This document shows, piece by piece, positions 26,419 to 28,748 of a DNA stretch of 28,748 bases (positions are counted from its first letter, which is position 1; the number at the start of each line of letters is the position of its first letter). The notes under the pieces were generated by a model. That model was given only the letters and a program-made list of their open reading frames with translations. It searched no databases and had not been told where the DNA came from. The position numbers and the translations under genes are program-made. Source of the stretch: a virus; IMG/VR virus record IMGVR_UViG_3300011113_000618, positions 1 to 28,748 of that record. One strand, written 5' to 3'.

Positions 26419-26574
26419 ATGAAAAAAACAACCAAAAACATTAAAATTTCAATAGATTCACACACCAAGCTAAAAAAATTCTGTGATGATAATGGAATAA
26501 AAATCTATAAGTTTTTGGAAAAACTCATCGAACAAAATTGTACCAAGAAAAAAGATATCTATGGTGAAGATTAA
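26419..26574 (+). CDS. Small ribbon-helix-helix-type DNA-binding protein (51 aa)
   Basis: This is the only convincing plus-strand gene. Its 51 residues read as a short basic N-terminus, a strand (KNIKISID), helix A (SHTKLKKFCDDNG), a turn and helix B (IYKFLEKLIEQN), and a basic/acidic tail. Length and order fit the Arc/CopG/MetJ ribbon-helix-helix class, which binds operators as dimers through the strand. It lies in the gap between the sheath start and the end of the FISUMP tail gene. Its stop is six bases from that gene's stop, so the two converge with no visible terminator. It may regulate nearby phage promoters or host genes. The target is unknown. Because it is so short, expression needs proof. 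Confidence 0.68.
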   Translation: MKKTTKNIKISIDSHTKLKKFCDDNGIKIYKFLEKLIEQNCTKKKDIYGED

Positions 26575-26580
26575 AGACTC

Positions 26581-28692
26581 TTAGACAAGATCTCTAACAC
26601 AACGAATACATAGAGCTGAGTTTGGTGGCGCGGCTTCTCCTCCAAAACCAGCGCCTTCACAAGCAATATAATTTACCGTAGTTGGTTGTAAAAAATTGTA
26701 ATTAGTGGTCCACCACCAAGCACCGTCACCTCCAGCGATAACAGGGTCACAATTCCCAAATTCATCAGAACGGATACTTCCGCTAGGATACGCTGAAAAA
26801 TCACTAGAGTTTGTAGGAGTAGGTTCAAAAGGGAATATGGTCCATCCGTAAGGAGGACCTGGTGTGGTAGCTTTAATTTGTTGAGTCACACCTGAATAAA
26901 GGGCTAACGGGGCTCCTTCCCCCCCTAAAGGATAAAAATTAGAAGGATTATAACCAGGAAATATACCGCCATTCAAAGAGGTTATTAAATTATACCAATC
27001 TCCACTACTAGCTGGTCTGAATCCTACGGGACAAATACCACGTACGTCGGTGATAGTAAAATAATTATAAAGTTTACCAGCGGTCTGATTGTAATTAGGG
27101 TCGTCAGGGGAATTGCCACTCAATTGGGTATACATCCATGCCCCCTCGCCACTGAACGAACAAAATGGTTCGGTGTTACCAGATAAATAACCTCTATATG
27201 GTATTATATCCCCATTGTTGTAATGAGTGGTTTTCATATTACCCCCCAACCACACACGGTTACCAATTATAATTTGTTCATAAGTATTACCATCATAGTC
27301 AGTTACTAAGGGAAGAGTGTTTGTTGGTGTTGGTGTGGGAGTGATAGAACTAGTAATTACTGGTGTTGGTGTTATTGAACTAGTAATTGTTGGTGTTGGT
27401 GTTGGTGTTATTGAACTAGTAATTGTTGGTGTTGGGGTATTGGAACTTGTTGGTGTTGGTGTTATTGAACTAGTAATTGTTGGTGTTGGGGTATTGGAAC
27501 TTGTTGGTGTTAATGTTGGAGATGGTGTTACAGAGGGTGTTGGTGTATTAGTTGGTGTGTTTGTAGGGGTAACTGTATTACTCGGTGTAACGGATGGGGT
27601 TGGAAGATCAAAAGTTAAGTTTTGGGGTGATCCGATCAAAGAAACCGCATAAGTAATAATTGAGGTTGGATCGTTATTTTGTTGCGTGATCTCAAACCTC
27701 AATCGATCGCCTGTATTTACCTCAAAATTGATTACATTGGTCCCATAAAAATCAAATTCAGAACTATTACTCAAACTAACAAATAGATCATATGAACTTA
27801 CATTCTGAGTTGACAATATGGTAAAAGTTCCTGTATAATCAACATTTATCGTACGAACTACAGGAGAATTTCTAACCGCTTGAACTGTCAGATCAAATAC
27901 ACCTTCATTTACAGGAAATACTTTTCTTTTTCGATTGATTGGTTTGAAATTTGTTTCGAAAACATTCAATACTCTTGATACCGCAGGAGCCACCTCGAAT
28001 TTGTCTTGATCTAAAATGAATCCCAACATAGTAAAATCATAATTTTGAATATAAAATCTACGTTTGTCGATTTGAGTTACAGATTCATCAGAAATGTTTG
28101 AGTTTATAATCGGAATAAAATGACCATTGACTTTTGTGTAAGCTTGACGAGACGCGAAAGTTTGAAGTACATTTTTATTAAACTCGTTGAGTTCTCTCAT
28201 ACGATTACAAATTATTTTAACGTTAAAAGAAATATCAACGGGTACAGGTTGGGGAATTTTATAAATGTCTAATCCCTTAATGTTACCATTCCAAGTAGGG
28301 ACTGCCGCATAAAAAAATTCTTTTTGATTTGGGATATTATAAAGTGTTGCTGGGTTTGTACCATATTTAACTTCAGGAACTCTAACAACAGTAATAAATG
28401 GTGGTTCTGTGTTACCATTCAAATCTTGAAAAGACCACGTCTGTGTAAATTGAGCCCAATTTTGTGTGGTGATAAGAATGTCAACAGTAGGTATAATCTT
28501 ACCATCAACGATTGTTTTTAATTCGTTTTTTACAAAATCCAAAAACCCCCTATCTAAATCAGCATAATCTAAATTCTTTGGAAGGTATGTACCATCGTTT
28601 GTGATATCCTCCAACAATTGTTCTCTTCGCTCCAATAATATTTTTGGAGGAACTAAATTAATATTTGGTATTACTTTTTTGGGTAAAGCCAT
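26581..28692 (-). CDS. Chimeric tail protein: N-terminal tail domain, Pro/Thr repeats, FISUMP domain
   Basis: 703 residues in four parts. Residues 1-250 or so (DVKIIPTVDILITTQNW-like start, PVPVDISFNVKIICNRMREL) resemble a tail completion or terminator domain such as T4 gp15, which is a guess based on style and position before the sheath. About 255-362 is a beta-sandwich-like segment. About 364-460 is a Thr/Pro/Ser linker with repeated ITSSITPTPT and SSNTPTPT units. From about 461, DYDGNTYEQIIIGNRVWLGG, then MKTTHYNNGD, AGKLYNYFTITDVRGICPVG, DFSAYPSGSIR, GGDGAWWWTTNY and ALCIRCVRDLV match the FISUMP (Fibrobacter succinogenes major paralogous) domain found on Bacteroidota surface proteins. The linker would hold this domain away from the tail. 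It starts two bases after the upstream partial gene. Confidence 0.8.
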   Translation of the reverse strand: MALPKKVIPNINLVPPKILLERREQLLEDITNDGTYLPKNLDYADLDRGFLDFVKNELKTIVDGKIIPTVDILITTQNWAQFTQTWSFQDLNGNTEPPFITVVRVPEVKYGTNPATLYNIPNQKEFFYAAVPTWNGNIKGLDIYKIPQPVPVDISFNVKIICNRMRELNEFNKNVLQTFASRQAYTKVNGHFIPIINSNISDESVTQIDKRRFYIQNYDFTMLGFILDQDKFEVAPAVSRVLNVFETNFKPINRKRKVFPVNEGVFDLTVQAVRNSPVVRTINVDYTGTFTILSTQNVSSYDLFVSLSNSSEFDFYGTNVINFEVNTGDRLRFEITQQNNDPTSIITYAVSLIGSPQNLTFDLPTPSVTPSNTVTPTNTPTNTPTPSVTPSPTLTPTSSNTPTPTITSSITPTPTSSNTPTPTITSSITPTPTPTITSSITPTPVITSSITPTPTPTNTLPLVTDYDGNTYEQIIIGNRVWLGGNMKTTHYNNGDIIPYRGYLSGNTEPFCSFSGEGAWMYTQLSGNSPDDPNYNQTAGKLYNYFTITDVRGICPVGFRPASSGDWYNLITSLNGGIFPGYNPSNFYPLGGEGAPLALYSGVTQQIKATTPGPPYGWTIFPFEPTPTNSSDFSAYPSGSIRSDEFGNCDPVIAGGDGAWWWTTNYNFLQPTTVNYIACEGAGFGGEAAPPNSALCIRCVRDLV
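27338..27600. repeat. Tandem coding repeats in the Pro/Thr linker
   Basis: DNA repeats inside the chimeric tail gene built on an 18-bp step (six residues). The word beginning TTATTGAACTAGTAATTG recurs at 27372, 27408 and 27462 (offsets 36 and 54), with a diverged copy near 27338. A 54-bp unit is present twice almost exactly. The reading frame is kept, so changes in copy number would alter linker length. Confidence 0.9.
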
Positions 28693-28694
28693 AA

Positions 28695-28748
28695 TTAAAT
28701 CCCCATAAATTCGTTAGCAGTTACTGGTGTTGCAATGTAACTGACATA
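28695..28748 (-). CDS. C-terminal end of an upstream gene (partial)
   Basis: The right edge reads as an open frame of 17 codons (YVSYIATPVTANEFMGI) ending in TAA at 28695-28697. Its stop is two bases from the ATG of the chimeric tail protein, typical of a tight operon. The chimeric gene has no promoter-like motif of its own, which also suggests read-through from this gene. Too little is visible to name it. Confidence 0.5.
   Translation of the reverse strand, partial: YVSYIATPVTANEFMGI

Noticed and set aside
27317-27652. Plus-strand ORF of 111 codons made of Val-Gly repeats
   Set aside because: It is the complement of the Pro/Thr repeat linker of the minus-strand tail gene. The low-complexity product comes from the repeated GGTGTT DNA.

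Overview
This window looks like part of a large, AT-rich, T4-like contractile-tailed phage (or an integrated or assembled copy of one). Almost all genes read leftward on the minus strand. The host is most likely a member of the Bacteroidota, which is inferred from three things. One tail protein carries a FISUMP-type domain, most genes have A-rich rather than Shine-Dalgarno-type leaders, and the single-stranded-DNA-binding protein ends in a Bacteroidota-style acidic tip. No tRNA, rRNA, CRISPR array, integrase or IS element was seen.

The right and centre (about 28.7 kb down to 4.76 kb) form the tail module. In transcription order it holds: the last codons of an upstream gene; a chimeric tail protein (gp15-like N-terminus guessed, Pro/Thr repeats, FISUMP domain); a 1072-aa tail sheath; a free-standing homing endonuclease; a HAD-fold protein; a 99-bp tandem repeat; the tail tube; a gp26/gp51-like baseplate or tail-assembly protein with a small overlapping ORF; the tape measure; a 1639-aa baseplate protein with an OmpA-like segment; a gp53-like wedge protein; and a 2188-aa baseplate protein. 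Two small genes of unknown role follow and end at a clear hairpin terminator near 3.77 kb.

The left end (about 3.7 to 0 kb) is a tightly packed DNA-metabolism operon: gp32-like SSB, RpiB ribose-5-phosphate isomerase, UvsX/RecA recombinase, a T4 RNase H-like 5'-3' flap nuclease, and a truncated unknown gene. SSB, UvsX and the nuclease would act together in recombination-dependent replication and Okazaki processing. RpiB could supply ribose 5-phosphate for nucleotide synthesis.

The only convincing plus-strand gene is a 51-residue ribbon-helix-helix-type protein in the gap between the FISUMP tail protein and the sheath. Most late transcription units in the window begin downstream of a TATTTAT motif. 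This is the reverse complement of the core of the T4 late promoter, and it may be the phage's own late promoter or simply a product of AT richness. The least explained items are the chimeric FISUMP tail protein, the overlapping ORF before the tape measure, the tandem repeat, the antisense regulator, and rpiB inside the recombination operon.
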